Positions 17,859 through 28,646 of a stretch of DNA of 64,000 bases are shown here, piece by piece. The position numbers were made by a program, and so were the translations under genes. Source of the DNA: Oscillospiraceae bacterium (lineage in GTDB: Bacteria > Bacillota > Clostridia > Oscillospirales > Ruminococcaceae); assembly GCA_016281125.1 (NCBI GenBank), contig JAEEIA010000001.1:1-64000 (forward strand), read 5' to 3'. The notes beneath the pieces were generated by a model. It did no database searches, had not been told where the DNA came from, and saw only the letters and a list, made by a program, of their open reading frames with translations. Every line of letters begins with the position of its first letter. Within the stretch, counting starts at the first letter, position 1.

Positions 17859-19535
17859 ATGAACGAAATCATTATTGTCAAGCCGGAAAAATGTATCGGG
17901 TGCAATGCGTGTGTGAGAACATGTCCCGCACCGGAGGCCAACATTACGAGAAAGCTCGACGACGGCAGATTTATTACGTCGGTCAACCCCGACCGCTGTA
18001 TCGCCTGCGGTGAGTGCATCAAGACCTGTACGCACGGCGCACGCGATTATATCGACGATACCGAGGATGCGATGACGGCCGTTCTGCGCGACGAGAAGCC
18101 GATCATTGTGGTTATGCCGGAAATCAAGGCCGCTTACCCGACCAAGTGGAAGGGCATTCTGGACTGGTTCCGCAGCAAGGGCTGCGTGCTTTACGACGTA
18201 TCGTTCGGCGCAGACATCTGCACATGGGCGCATCTCCGTGCGCTGGAAAACAGCAGAATCGGCAATGTCATTACGCAGCCGTGCTCCGCTGTCGTGCGCT
18301 ACATCGAGCTGTATCAGCCGAAGCTGCTGACGAATCTCTCTCCGATTCACAGCCCGGTATCGTGCAGCGTCAAGTATATCAAGGAGTATCAGCGCCGTGA
18401 CAACCCGATTGCCGTGCTCTCTGCATGTATTGCGAAGAAAACCGAGTTTTCCGAAACCGGCCTGGTTGATTACAGCATCACGTTCAAGAAGCTGATGGAG
18501 TATTTTGACCGCAATGATATCCGGATTGCGACGAATCCCGTCGATGATTATGAGTATAAATTCGACGATGTGCAGGGCGCGCTCGGCTCGATTTATTCCA
18601 GACCGTGCGGCATGCGCGACAACCTGCTGGAGCATTCGCCGGAGCTGGCGATTGCCCATTCCGAGGGCGTTAACAGAGTTTACCGCGACCTGGAAACCTA
18701 TGCAAAGATGCCGGAGAACAAGCATCCGCAGATTTACGACGTGATGTCCTGCGAATTCGGCTGCAATATGGGACCGGCCTCCGATTCCGATCAGACGCCG
18801 TTTGACATCATGCTGACGATGCGTCAGGTTGAGCGTGAGGCGGAGGATCGCCGCAAGACCTCCACGAGCGTGTTCCGCGGCACTGAGGATAAGCTGTTCC
18901 GCCGCTTTGACGAGGAACTGAACTTCAACGATTTCGTCCGCAGCTACAAGCCCTCCAAGCCGACCGTCATGCCGAGTGATGCACAGCTTGAGCCGATCTT
19001 CCAGGAGCTGGGCAAGGATACCGATGACAAGCGCTGCCTGGACTGCAATGCCTGCGGCTATCGCTCCTGCCGTGAAATGGCAACCGCGATCTTCCGCGGT
19101 TTGAACTCCACGGACAACTGCATTGTCCATGCCAAGGAGGTTTTGGAGCAGGGTCTCGGCAATGCGGCGCCGGAAAAGCTCGGCAGCATTGCAGACGATT
19201 GCAGAAAGCTCGCGGAGCAGCTGACGGAAAAGACCGACGCGATCAGCGAGAGCATCGAAGCGATTGACGCATCCTCTGCGGCAACCGGCGAGCGTGCCGT
19301 CATGGTCACGGACCTGCTGCGCAATGTGGTTGCGTTCTGCAACGGCAATCCGGTCATGGATGAGGACAGTGTCCGCCAGCTGGTCGGCATTCTGGAAACG
19401 ACGATGTACTCGCTCGACGGCTTCGATGAGAACGTCAGCGAAACCGGCAAGAGCACAGAGCTGATCGGCGGTGCGCTTGGCGATATCAAGGGCGCGCTGG
19501 CATCGCTCAATGAAACACTCGGACAGCTCTCATAA
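17859..19535 (+). CDS. Group C-like (sensory-type) [FeFe] hydrogenase
   Basis: CIGCNACVRTCP and CIACGECIKTC ferredoxin motifs; VITQPCSAVV, LSACIAKKTEF, MSCEFGCNMGP; C-terminal CLDCNACGYRSCREMATAI [4Fe-4S] motif. Confidence 0.85.
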   Translation: MNEIIIVKPEKCIGCNACVRTCPAPEANITRKLDDGRFITSVNPDRCIACGECIKTCTHGARDYIDDTEDAMTAVLRDEKPIIVVMPEIKAAYPTKWKGILDWFRSKGCVLYDVSFGADICTWAHLRALENSRIGNVITQPCSAVVRYIELYQPKLLTNLSPIHSPVSCSVKYIKEYQRRDNPIAVLSACIAKKTEFSETGLVDYSITFKKLMEYFDRNDIRIATNPVDDYEYKFDDVQGALGSIYSRPCGMRDNLLEHSPELAIAHSEGVNRVYRDLETYAKMPENKHPQIYDVMSCEFGCNMGPASDSDQTPFDIMLTMRQVEREAEDRRKTSTSVFRGTEDKLFRRFDEELNFNDFVRSYKPSKPTVMPSDAQLEPIFQELGKDTDDKRCLDCNACGYRSCREMATAIFRGLNSTDNCIVHAKEVLEQGLGNAAPEKLGSIADDCRKLAEQLTEKTDAISESIEAIDASSAATGERAVMVTDLLRNVVAFCNGNPVMDEDSVRQLVGILETTMYSLDGFDENVSETGKSTELIGGALGDIKGALASLNETLGQLS

Positions 19536-19552
19536 TCAGAATCAAAAATACG

Positions 19553-19590
19553 AAGCACCTCCGGACAATGCATCCGGAGGTGCTTTTTGC
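19553..19590 (+). terminator. Rho-independent terminator
   Basis: AAGCACCTCCGGA-CAATGCA-TCCGGAGGTGCTTTTTG. Confidence 0.9.
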
Positions 19591-19604
19591 TTGTTTGAAA
19601 TTGT

Positions 19605-19689
19605 ATCGCTGCGCGATGATGGATCATGGGTTTCACCCGAAACCGCCAAAGAGTCACTGACCCTTTGGCGGGGTATGGGGCAGCGCCCC
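19605..19689 (+). repeat. Multi-hairpin intergenic element, copy A
   Basis: Consecutive hairpins ATCGCTGCGCGAT, GGGTTTCACCC, CCGCCAAAG...CTTTGGCGG, GGGGCAGCGCCCC. Confidence 0.65.
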
Positions 19690-19713
19690 ATGATCAATTC
19701 ATCGGAGATACCG

Positions 19714-20811
19714 CTATTGATACGCGGAGATCTGCTGCGTGATGCAGTGGATATTGCCGCCGCCGAGCAGTATGACACGGGCGGGCACCGGCACGATTTC
19801 TCTGTCCGGGATGCAGCCGCGCAGAATCTCGCAGGCGCGCGCATCGTCCGCTGCGTATTCGCCGCCGAACTGCGGGACGAGCACGCAGTCATTGCCGAAA
19901 TAGAAATTGACGTAGGATGCAGCCAGACGTTCGCCGGGCTCGCGGGTATCCTCGCCATCTGCGAAAATATAGCCGCCGCATTCTTCTGCCGTCACGCAGA
20001 CGGGTTTGTGCGGCACGGGCAGCTTGGTAATGCGCAGCCGCCGTCCCTTTGCGTCGGTTTCCTTCGATAATACGTCGAAATCCGCCTGCGACATCGCATA
20101 CTGCGGATCGTCCGGATTTTCGCACCAGGCCAGCACAACCTCGCCGGGCGCAGTGAATGCGCAGATGTTGTCGATGTGTTCGTTTGTTTCGTCGTTGTAG
20201 ATGCCGTAAGGAATCCAGATGACCTTTTCTGCGCCGAGATATTCGCAGAGTGTTTTGGTAATTTGCTGCTTTGTCATCTGCGGATTCCGTCCGCCGGAGA
20301 GCAGGCAGGCCTCCGTCACGAGCACGGTGCCTTCTCCGTCCGAATGAATCGCGCCGCCCTCCAGTACAAACGGGCGGGCGTTATAGCACGGCACGCCGAG
20401 TGCTTTGCAGAATGCGTCTGCTGCGGCGTCATCATTCTCGTAATCGGTATAAAGCCCGTCGAAATCGCCGCCCCACGCGTTGAATTGCCACGAGATGCCG
20501 CGCAGCGAACCGGCTGCACTGCGCACAAAGGTCGGCGCGATGTCCCTCGCCCAGGAATCGTCCGTGTCAATATGCAGCAGCTTCACGCCGTCCGGCAGCA
20601 TCGCAGCGGCGGTCTTTGCAGTCCGGTCATTGACGAGCATATAGACCTGCTCGCACTGTGACAATCTTGCTGCGATCATCGAAAATGCTTTCTGTGCCTC
20701 TGCCGGATCCGCCCCCCATGAGCCGGGGCGCTCCGGAAAGACCATCACAGTCCCGTGATGCGGTTCAAATTCTCCCGGCATATGAAAGCCGTCATTTTTC
20801 GGTGTGGTCAA
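19714..20811 (-). CDS. aguA: Agmatine deiminase
   Basis: MPGEFEPHHGTVMVFPERPGSW, DDSWARDIAPTFV, LEGGAIHSDGEGT, GGGNIHCITQQ. Confidence 0.95.
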   Translation of the reverse strand: MTTPKNDGFHMPGEFEPHHGTVMVFPERPGSWGADPAEAQKAFSMIAARLSQCEQVYMLVNDRTAKTAAAMLPDGVKLLHIDTDDSWARDIAPTFVRSAAGSLRGISWQFNAWGGDFDGLYTDYENDDAAADAFCKALGVPCYNARPFVLEGGAIHSDGEGTVLVTEACLLSGGRNPQMTKQQITKTLCEYLGAEKVIWIPYGIYNDETNEHIDNICAFTAPGEVVLAWCENPDDPQYAMSQADFDVLSKETDAKGRRLRITKLPVPHKPVCVTAEECGGYIFADGEDTREPGERLAASYVNFYFGNDCVLVPQFGGEYAADDARACEILRGCIPDREIVPVPARVILLGGGNIHCITQQISAYQ

Positions 20812-20897
20812 TCTGTCGGCCTCCTTTCTGAAATATCCATTTTGAAATACTGTTCCCCTGATTGATTCATCTGTTGATGCACTTCAAACAGCTGCAT

Positions 20898-21416
20898 TCA
20901 CCAGAGGTATTTTTCGCTCTGATACGGCTGCAGATCATCGTAATGGAACCACACGTCATAATACTAGGGATAAAAATTCCCGGGAGGAAGCTTGGTGTGA
21001 TCCATAAAGAAGGTCATTACAAAAACGCCGCCGGTCGGATCGGGGCTGCCCGGCTCGCTGCCGGCTTCCCGGAAGTCCAGCACATCCATGGAAAATAACC
21101 GCGCAAGCTCCTGCGGGGAATAATACGGCTTCGTAAACCACTTGTCACACAGACCCTGATTGCTCAGCCAGACGTATGCCCTTTGGATACATTCATCCAG
21201 ATGCTCCAGCACATCAATCACCCGATCGACCGTTTCATCCATCGTATTCTCAGGGGTGTGAATAGAAACTTCGACTTCATCATCCGCTTTTTCATTCTCA
21301 GAAAGATCAAAGAGTGTACCGAGAAGACCGTTAACTTGTTCGTAGAACGATAATTGCGACCAGTCTCTTTTTTTCAGAATGTCGATGAGTCCATCACGAG
21401 AATATCTGGCACTCAC
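20898..21416 (-). pseudogene. Paralog 1 of the tandem array, interrupted by in-frame TAG
   Basis: GTG start with upstream AAGGAG; TAG at 20964-20966; frame continues YYDVWFHYDDLQPYQSEKYLW* matching paralog 2 C-terminus. Confidence 0.75.
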
Positions 21417-21441
21417 TGCGCTCGCTCCTTTCGTTTCCGGT

Positions 21442-21954
21442 TCACCAGAGGTCTTTTTCGCTCTTGTACGGCTGCAAATTATAGTAGTGGAACCATACGT
21501 CATAATGCCAGGGATTATCCCTCATTTCCGGCATATCGAAGACAAGTATAAAATTGCCGCCGACCCTTTTTTTGCCGCCAGGCTCAATGGAAGCGACCTC
21601 GAAACGCAGGTCGCACATGGGATAATTCTTCTGCAGCAGCCACGCATAGGGCAGGTCCTGTTTGCTCAGCCAGTCGTATGCCTTTTGGATACATTCCTCC
21701 AGATGCTCCAGCACATCAATCATCCGGTCTGCCGTTTCGTCGGAAATCGTATTGTCAGGGGTGTGAACGGATACTTCGACAGAATCGGGTGTGCCATTCG
21801 CAAATGCTTCTTCTTCATCAGCGGATGTGCCGGTCGTATAAAGAAAGCAGTACGCATAGGGAAATCCGTTGTCGAGCTTGTGAAACCCAAGGCGCGAAAA
21901 GTCCCTTTTTTTCAGAATGTCGATGAGTTCATCACGGAAATATTCAATACTCAC
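21442..21954 (-). CDS. Paralog 2, immunity-like small protein
   Basis: GTG start after AAAGGAG; DNTISDETADRMIDVLEHLEECIQKAYDWLS. Confidence 0.75.
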   Translation of the reverse strand: MSIEYFRDELIDILKKRDFSRLGFHKLDNGFPYAYCFLYTTGTSADEEEAFANGTPDSVEVSVHTPDNTISDETADRMIDVLEHLEECIQKAYDWLSKQDLPYAWLLQKNYPMCDLRFEVASIEPGGKKRVGGNFILVFDMPEMRDNPWHYDVWFHYYNLQPYKSEKDLW

Positions 21955-21968
21955 TGCTTTTACTCCTT

Positions 21969-22472
21969 TCAGAATACCTTGATCCACCTTTCGGCCGCGA
22001 TCGGGCGCATGTCCTCGTAAACAAACTTCACGGTATACATCATAGCCCATCCCCCTGCATCGTCCATGAAAGAGATTGTAAAGCCGTCTGTGACCGGATT
22101 CGGATCATGTCCCCATCTGATTTTCCCGAAGGAGATTTCATACAGTTCCAGCTCTTTTTCATAGATTTTATCCATTTCATCCGGATACCATTTCGGATAC
22201 AGGTGCGCAAACAGTGTATCGTTGAAACGAAGATTGTTCAGCCAGCCGTATGCCTTCCGCAGACATTCGTCAAAATGCGTGAGCACATCCAGCATCCGGC
22301 TGACCGTTTCCTCCGGAATCGTATTGTCAGGCGCATCCGCACAGAGCCCGATCGCATCCGGTGTTTCCGAATAAATATCCAGATATGCTTTGCCGTCTTT
22401 GAAGCGAAAGTGTGAAAGATCCCTGTTTTTCAGAAAGGTGATGACATCCTCCATAGAATTGAATTCATACAA
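21969..22472 (-). CDS. Paralog 3, immunity-like small protein (start uncertain)
   Basis: DNTIPEETVSRMLDVLTHFDECLRKAYGWLN; GKIRWGHDPNPVTDGF; AAGGAG upstream of a TTG. Confidence 0.7.
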   Translation of the reverse strand: MYEFNSMEDVITFLKNRDLSHFRFKDGKAYLDIYSETPDAIGLCADAPDNTIPEETVSRMLDVLTHFDECLRKAYGWLNNLRFNDTLFAHLYPKWYPDEMDKIYEKELELYEISFGKIRWGHDPNPVTDGFTISFMDDAGGWAMMYTVKFVYEDMRPIAAERWIKVF

Positions 22473-22511
22473 GGCAATCGCTCCTTTCCGGTGATTCAAA
22501 ACCGGGTAAAT

Positions 22512-23015
22512 CTAAATGACCCATTCTTCGATCGCAACCGGACGCATGTCTTCGTAAACAAACTTTACGGAATAAGCACAAGGATCATAACCGTCCCATA
22601 TAAAGGTCATCAGAAAGCCGTCTGTGACTGGATTCGGATCATGTCCCCATCTGATTTTCCCGAATTGGATTCTCCATAATCCGTCATATATCTTATCCAT
22701 TTCTTGCGGAAACCATTTCAGATACCAGGCTATCTGTTTATTCTCATCCGAATTCAGATGAATCAGCCAGCCGTGTGCTTTCCGGATACATGCATAAAGA
22801 TGCTCCAGCACATCCAGAACCTGCCTGACTGTTTTCGGCGGAATGACATTGTCTGATACATTGTAGATACGGAGTACGCCGGCTTCTTTCGTATCAATCA
22901 TTGCATATGCTTCTTCGCCTTCGCTGCCAAAGTCGAAGAAGGAAAAGTTCCCTTCTTTCAAAAAGGCTATCACTTCAGCAAGATCATAGCATACAGGCTT
23001 CTGCACAGCAATCAC
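22512..23015 (-). CDS. Paralog 4, immunity-like small protein
   Basis: DNVIPPKTVRQVLDVLEHLYACIRKAHGWLI; GKIRWGHDPNPVTDGF. Confidence 0.75.
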   Translation of the reverse strand: MIAVQKPVCYDLAEVIAFLKEGNFSFFDFGSEGEEAYAMIDTKEAGVLRIYNVSDNVIPPKTVRQVLDVLEHLYACIRKAHGWLIHLNSDENKQIAWYLKWFPQEMDKIYDGLWRIQFGKIRWGHDPNPVTDGFLMTFIWDGYDPCAYSVKFVYEDMRPVAIEEWVI

Positions 23016-23021
23016 TTCCTT

Positions 23022-23474
23022 TCAGCAGCCCCAAACTTCAAGCGCGATCGGATGCCTGTCGCTGAAAAACTTCACGGTAAAATCCAAGGGATAGGATTCG
23101 ACCGTTGTAAAAGTCATCGTAAAACCGATCCCGTTCGGAAACAGATCATCGTTCCAGAAGCAGTTCCCGAAATACATGCCGTAGACCGCAAAGCCCTTGT
23201 CCAGTGCGTGCGGATAGCGTTCCAGGTCTATTTTCGCATCTTTGAGCCAGAGGTGTCCCTTATGGATACATTCATCCAGATGCTCCAGTGTTTCGATCAC
23301 ATTCCTGACAAGATTGTCCGGGATCTGAACGTCCGGCGCTTCGATGACGATTTCCCCTGCTTCGCGGGAATACACATAGGCACAGCCGTTCCGGAACTCG
23401 AAATCAGCAAAATTCCTGTTTCCGAGCAGACAGATAATATGCTTGACGGAAAATGTTTTTTCCAAAGCAGTCAC
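23022..23474 (-). CDS. Paralog 5, immunity-like small protein
   Basis: DVQIPDNLVRNVIETLEHLDECIHKGHLWLK; GFTMTF...DFTVKFFSDRHPIALEVW. Confidence 0.75.
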   Translation of the reverse strand: MTALEKTFSVKHIICLLGNRNFADFEFRNGCAYVYSREAGEIVIEAPDVQIPDNLVRNVIETLEHLDECIHKGHLWLKDAKIDLERYPHALDKGFAVYGMYFGNCFWNDDLFPNGIGFTMTFTTVESYPLDFTVKFFSDRHPIALEVWGC

Positions 23475-23494
23475 GCCCTTTCATCCTGCAATTT

Positions 23495-24621
23495 TTATGA
23501 AAGCCGCTCCTTGAAATCCTCATAGCCGAACTGCCGGATGATTTCACATTCGCCGTTTTCGTGCTGAATTGCGATTGCGGGCAGCGGCATGCCGTTGAAG
23601 GTGTTGTTCTTGACCATGGAATAAATCGCCATATCGCAGAAGGTCAGGCGGTCGCCCGCTTTGATCTCGCGGTCAAAGCTGTAATCCCCGATGATGTCGC
23701 CCGCTAAGCAGGTGCGCGCGGAAAGCCGGTATTCATAAGGCTTTTCGCCCCATTCTCCGGCGTCTTTCAGCGGCGGACGGTACGGCATTTCCAGCACGTC
23801 CGGCATATGACATGCAGCAGATGCGTCCAGAATCAGCACCTTGATGCCGTTCTCCACAATGTCCATGACTTCCGTATCGAGCCAGCCCGCATTCAGCGCA
23901 ATCGCCTCGCCGGGTTCCAGATAGACCGTCACGCCGTACTGCGCCCGGATGCGTCTGACCAGCGAAATCAGCGCAGGGACATCGTAATCGTCGCGGGTGA
24001 TGTGATGGCCGCCGCCGAGATTCAGCCATTTCATCTGCGGGAGGTACGCGCCGAATTTTTCCTCAAACGCCGCAAAGGTTGTGAGCAGATCGTCGGCATT
24101 CTGCTCGCAGAGCGTATGAAAATGCAGTCCCTCAACGCCGTGCAGCAGCTCCGGGCGGAAATTTGCCTTTGTCACGCCGAGCCGCGAGCCGGGCGCGCAG
24201 GGATCATAGATTGCGTGGTCGCCCTGCGTGGAACATTCCGGATTGACGCGGATGCCGACGCTGACACCGGCCTTTTCCCATACAGGACGGAATTTTTCCA
24301 GCTGCGTGAACGAGTTGAAGCTGATGTGATCGCAGATTTTGCAGAGCGCGTCAAACTCCGCGGGATCGTAAGCCGGAGAAAACACATGGTTCTCCTTCCG
24401 GAATTCCTCTGCGCCGAGCCGTGCCTCATAAAGGCCGCTTGCCGTTGTGCCGCTCAGATACTGTGCAATCATCGGATAGACCGCAAAGCATGAAAACGCC
24501 TTCTGCGCAAGCAAAATATGTGCGCCGCTCTCCTGTTCCACATGATGCAAAAGCTCCAGATTGCTCCGGAGCTTTGCCTCATCAATGATATAACAGGGAG
24601 TCGGCAGATCCTGCCGCCGCA

Positions 24622-24625
<4 letters not shown>
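23495..24625 (-). CDS. nspC: Carboxynorspermidine/carboxyspermidine decarboxylase
   Basis: PTPCYIIDEAKLRSNLELL, LLAQKAFSCFAVYPM, CEQNADDLL, WLNLGGGHHITRDDYD. Confidence 0.92.
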
Positions 24626-25887
<1,262 letters not shown>

Positions 25888-25909
25888 TGTAATGTACCTC
25901 CTGTTATGT

Positions 25910-25979
25910 GTCCGCTGCGCGGACGGATTTGAAATGGGCTGCGCGCCCAAACTGCGCCAAAGGGACAATGTCCCTTTGG
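25910..25979 (+). repeat. Multi-hairpin intergenic element, copy B
   Basis: GTCCGCTGCGCGGAC, GGGCTGCGCGCCC, CCAAAGGGACAATGTCCCTTTGG. Confidence 0.65.
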
Positions 25980-26000
25980 AATCCCGTCATGTATCAATGA

Positions 26001-26429
26001 TTATATTTCCCGTCCGATCAGCGTCAGATAGGCAAGTCCTTCATAGACCTGCTTTGCATCCGTGCCGAAGATGTTGACGGTCAGCAGATTTCCCTCACAG
26101 ATGCAGCCTGCGCAGATATGTGCGACAGTCTGCCCGTCCTCCTCATAATTGCATCCGCGGATCAGAACGGTGCAGCCGGGAACAACTAGTTCAGGAATAT
26201 CAATGACCGTGCTGTTTTCCGGTGCGCTTTTAGCAAAGACCGTTTCCATGACTGGTTCCGGCGCGGGAACGCCTGCTTTTTCCGCATGGAAGGCCGTCAG
26301 CCGGAAGGTCAGATCGCTGTCCGGCGGATAAAAGAGATTCTGGTCGGATTCCGCATCGTATTCATGGATCCAGTCAGCCGGAAATGCGGCGGTCCACTGA
26401 AACGGCAGACGGTATCGCTGCATCTTCAT
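26001..26429 (-). CDS. Hypothetical protein in the polyamine cluster
   Basis: 142 aa (MKMQRYRLPFQWTAAFPADWIHEYD...); abuts speE stop. Confidence 0.7.
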   Translation of the reverse strand: MKMQRYRLPFQWTAAFPADWIHEYDAESDQNLFYPPDSDLTFRLTAFHAEKAGVPAPEPVMETVFAKSAPENSTVIDIPELVVPGCTVLIRGCNYEEDGQTVAHICAGCICEGNLLTVNIFGTDAKQVYEGLAYLTLIGREI

Positions 26430-27292
26430 TACTTTTTCCGCTCCTCGGCGTCCTCCATCAGCTCCTCCACGTACTTCGGCAGCATGAATGCGCCGGTGTG
26501 CAGGTTCGTGGTGTAGTACCATGTTTTGATGTTGCGCTTCTTCCAGCGCTTCGCATCAAAATCGCGGAGCGGGTGGTATTTCTTGGACGCGAATCCGAAC
26601 AGCCAGTAGCCCGCCGGACAGGTCGGGATATGCGCCTGATAGACGCGGCAGATCGGGAACACGCGGAACGCCTTTTTGTGCATGGACTGGCATGCGCCCT
26701 CGTCCTCGTCATAGAACGGGCTGCCGTGCTGATAGACCATGATGCCGTCATCCTTGAGCGCCTTGTAGCACAGGCCGTAGAATTCCTTGGTGAACAGTCC
26801 GGCCGTATGCCCGAACGGATCGGTCGCGTCGTTGATGATGAGGTCGTATTCGCCGTGGCGGGTTCTGAGCGCGCGCAGGCCGTCCTGATTGTAGATCGTG
26901 ACGCGCGGATCGTCAAGCCCCTTTGCATTGTCCGGGAAATACTCGCGGCAGACATCGACAAACATTTCATCCGGCTCCACGACGTCAATCGTCTTGATCT
27001 CGTCATAATGGGAGAGCTCTCTTGCGACGCCGCCGTCGCCGCCGCCGATCACCAGCACATGCTTCACATCCGGATGCACGGCCATCGGCACATGGACGAT
27101 CATTTCATCGTAGATAAACTCGTCCTTCTCCGAGAAAATGACGCTGCCGTTGGATACGAGAAAGCGTCCGAATTCCGCGGAATCAAAGACGTCGATGCGC
27201 TGGAAGTCGCTCTGTCCGCTGTAAAGCTGTTTTTCGCAGCGGATGGACGCCTTGACATTGTCTGTATGCATTTCGGAAAACCAGAATTCCAT
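26429..27292 (-). CDS. speE: Spermidine synthase
   Basis: MEFWFSEMHTDNVKASIRCEKQLYSGQSDFQRIDVFDSAEFGRFLVSNGSV; VLVIGGGDGGVARELSHY; DLIINDATDPFG. Confidence 0.93.
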   Translation of the reverse strand: MEFWFSEMHTDNVKASIRCEKQLYSGQSDFQRIDVFDSAEFGRFLVSNGSVIFSEKDEFIYDEMIVHVPMAVHPDVKHVLVIGGGDGGVARELSHYDEIKTIDVVEPDEMFVDVCREYFPDNAKGLDDPRVTIYNQDGLRALRTRHGEYDLIINDATDPFGHTAGLFTKEFYGLCYKALKDDGIMVYQHGSPFYDEDEGACQSMHKKAFRVFPICRVYQAHIPTCPAGYWLFGFASKKYHPLRDFDAKRWKKRNIKTWYYTTNLHTGAFMLPKYVEELMEDAEERKK

Positions 27293-27317
27293 TTCTGTTC
27301 CTCCTTTGTTTCAGGGA

Positions 27318-27566
27318 TTACTGCTCTGTGGCTTCTTTCAGCAGCTTTGTGCGTTCCTCTTCGGTGAACATTCCGGGCGGGCAGATCTTTTCAAGCAGCT
27401 GCTCCGGTGTCATGGTGCAGTTCGGCTGCGAGAACGCCGTTTTCATGACGCCCAGAATGGTCTGATACCATTCATTATGTAGGTCGCCGGGCAGCTTGAT
27501 CTGCGGTTCGGCGGCAGGTTCTTCTTTTTTCTTCCTGAAAAACATGTCTTTTTCCTTATTCGTCAT
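27318..27566 (-). CDS. Small hypothetical protein
   Basis: 82 aa (82-aa ORF-track start; an internal Met at DMFFRKKKEEP is an alternative start). Confidence 0.55.
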   Translation of the reverse strand: MTNKEKDMFFRKKKEEPAAEPQIKLPGDLHNEWYQTILGVMKTAFSQPNCTMTPEQLLEKICPPGMFTEEERTKLLKEATEQ

Positions 27567-27705
27567 TCGATTTTTTCACCATATCGGTGATCCTGTATAT
27601 GCCGTAAAAGATCCAGATGATCCATGTCCATGCCCAGCCGTCGGTCAGCAGACTGAGAATCAGGTATACCGCCGCAACTGCAACGGCAATCATTGTCTGT
27701 TTCAT
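27556..27705 (-). CDS. Small membrane protein (49 aa)
   Basis: MKQTMIAVAVAAVYLILSLLTDGWAWTWIIWIFYGIYRITDMVKKSNDE; below the track cutoff from this Met. Confidence 0.5.
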   Translation of the reverse strand: MKQTMIAVAVAAVYLILSLLTDGWAWTWIIWIFYGIYRITDMVKKSNDE

Positions 27706-27709
27706 GAAA

Positions 27710-28258
27710 TTACCTCTGTATGATCCGGATGCCCTTGCTCTCCAGCAGTCTGAGCAGTTCTTCGCGGTTGCCCTCGGAATAACCGTCATCGTGCAGGCAC
27801 ATATAGAATTTCTGTTTCTTCTCACCGTGCAGCCGGAGATAGACCGTGCCGGCTTCTGCATAGCAGCATTCCGTGTTCGGATATACAAACCGGTTTGTCA
27901 CATCGCTGCCTTCATAGGTATGATGCGCGGAAATACCGGCTTCATCGAAGGTATAGGTGCGCGGTGCGAACAGGGAAGGATGCTTCATTGATTTCCGCCG
28001 CGCAATCGCACGCGGGAAAAAGACGTGGAGCAGTAAAAGCAAACCGCCGATGAACAGCAGCGACGCATAGATCCAGAAAGACGGCTTGCCGTCACGGTCA
28101 CGGATCAGAAAAAACAGTCCTGCGCTGCCGGAAAGAAACCAGACCGTTCCGAGCAGAAATGCAAGAATACGCAGGATGATCAGAAACGGCCGTTTGCGGA
28201 GCAGGGCATTCAGAAAGTCAATGTCCTGTTTGTTCATTGCAGTCTGATTGACGATCAT
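27710..28258 (-). CDS. YcxB-like membrane protein
   Basis: Two TM segments followed by YTFDEAGISAHHTYEGSDVTNRFVYPN. Confidence 0.65.
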   Translation of the reverse strand: MIVNQTAMNKQDIDFLNALLRKRPFLIILRILAFLLGTVWFLSGSAGLFFLIRDRDGKPSFWIYASLLFIGGLLLLLHVFFPRAIARRKSMKHPSLFAPRTYTFDEAGISAHHTYEGSDVTNRFVYPNTECCYAEAGTVYLRLHGEKKQKFYMCLHDDGYSEGNREELLRLLESKGIRIIQR

Positions 28259-28307
28259 GTTCGCCCTCCTTTGCGCAGAATGCGGCGCGGTCAGTATGAA
28301 CGGGATG

Positions 28308-28634
28308 TTATCTCTGAGCAGATGCTGTGTTCAGAACCATTGCTTTCAGCTTTTCCGCAAGTGTGCTGCGCTGCGCAGGATTTTTGACAGCGAAATTCAC
28401 AATATCCCAGTACATGTCATGCACCAGTGTGAAACGGATGCCGCCGCAGACGCATTCGTACTCGTCATCTCCGTCCTCCATCACCGTTGAACGGATATCA
28501 CTTTTCGTTCTGTTCACGGTGATGCCGTTTTGTTTGAACAGATCAAGAAAAAACGAAAGCTCGTTTCGGGGATCGGGCAGTCCGGTGATGCGGAAATAGC
28601 AGTCACTGCCTGTGGAATAGCTGATCTCAACCAT
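28308..28634 (-). CDS. Hypothetical protein
   Basis: 108 aa ORF in operon context. Confidence 0.6.
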   Translation of the reverse strand: MVEISYSTGSDCYFRITGLPDPRNELSFFLDLFKQNGITVNRTKSDIRSTVMEDGDDEYECVCGGIRFTLVHDMYWDIVNFAVKNPAQRSTLAEKLKAMVLNTASAQR

Positions 28635-28646
28635 TTCTGTTTCCTC

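Noticed and set aside
17760-19130. 456-aa minus-strand ORF opposite the hydrogenase
   Set aside because: Shadow of a gene with clear iron-sulfur motifs
20964-20966. Amber recoding (genetic code change) as explanation of the in-frame TAG
   Set aside because: aguA, the next gene, appears to use TAG as its genuine stop at 19714-19716, and other genes show no internal TAG; nonsense mutation is simpler
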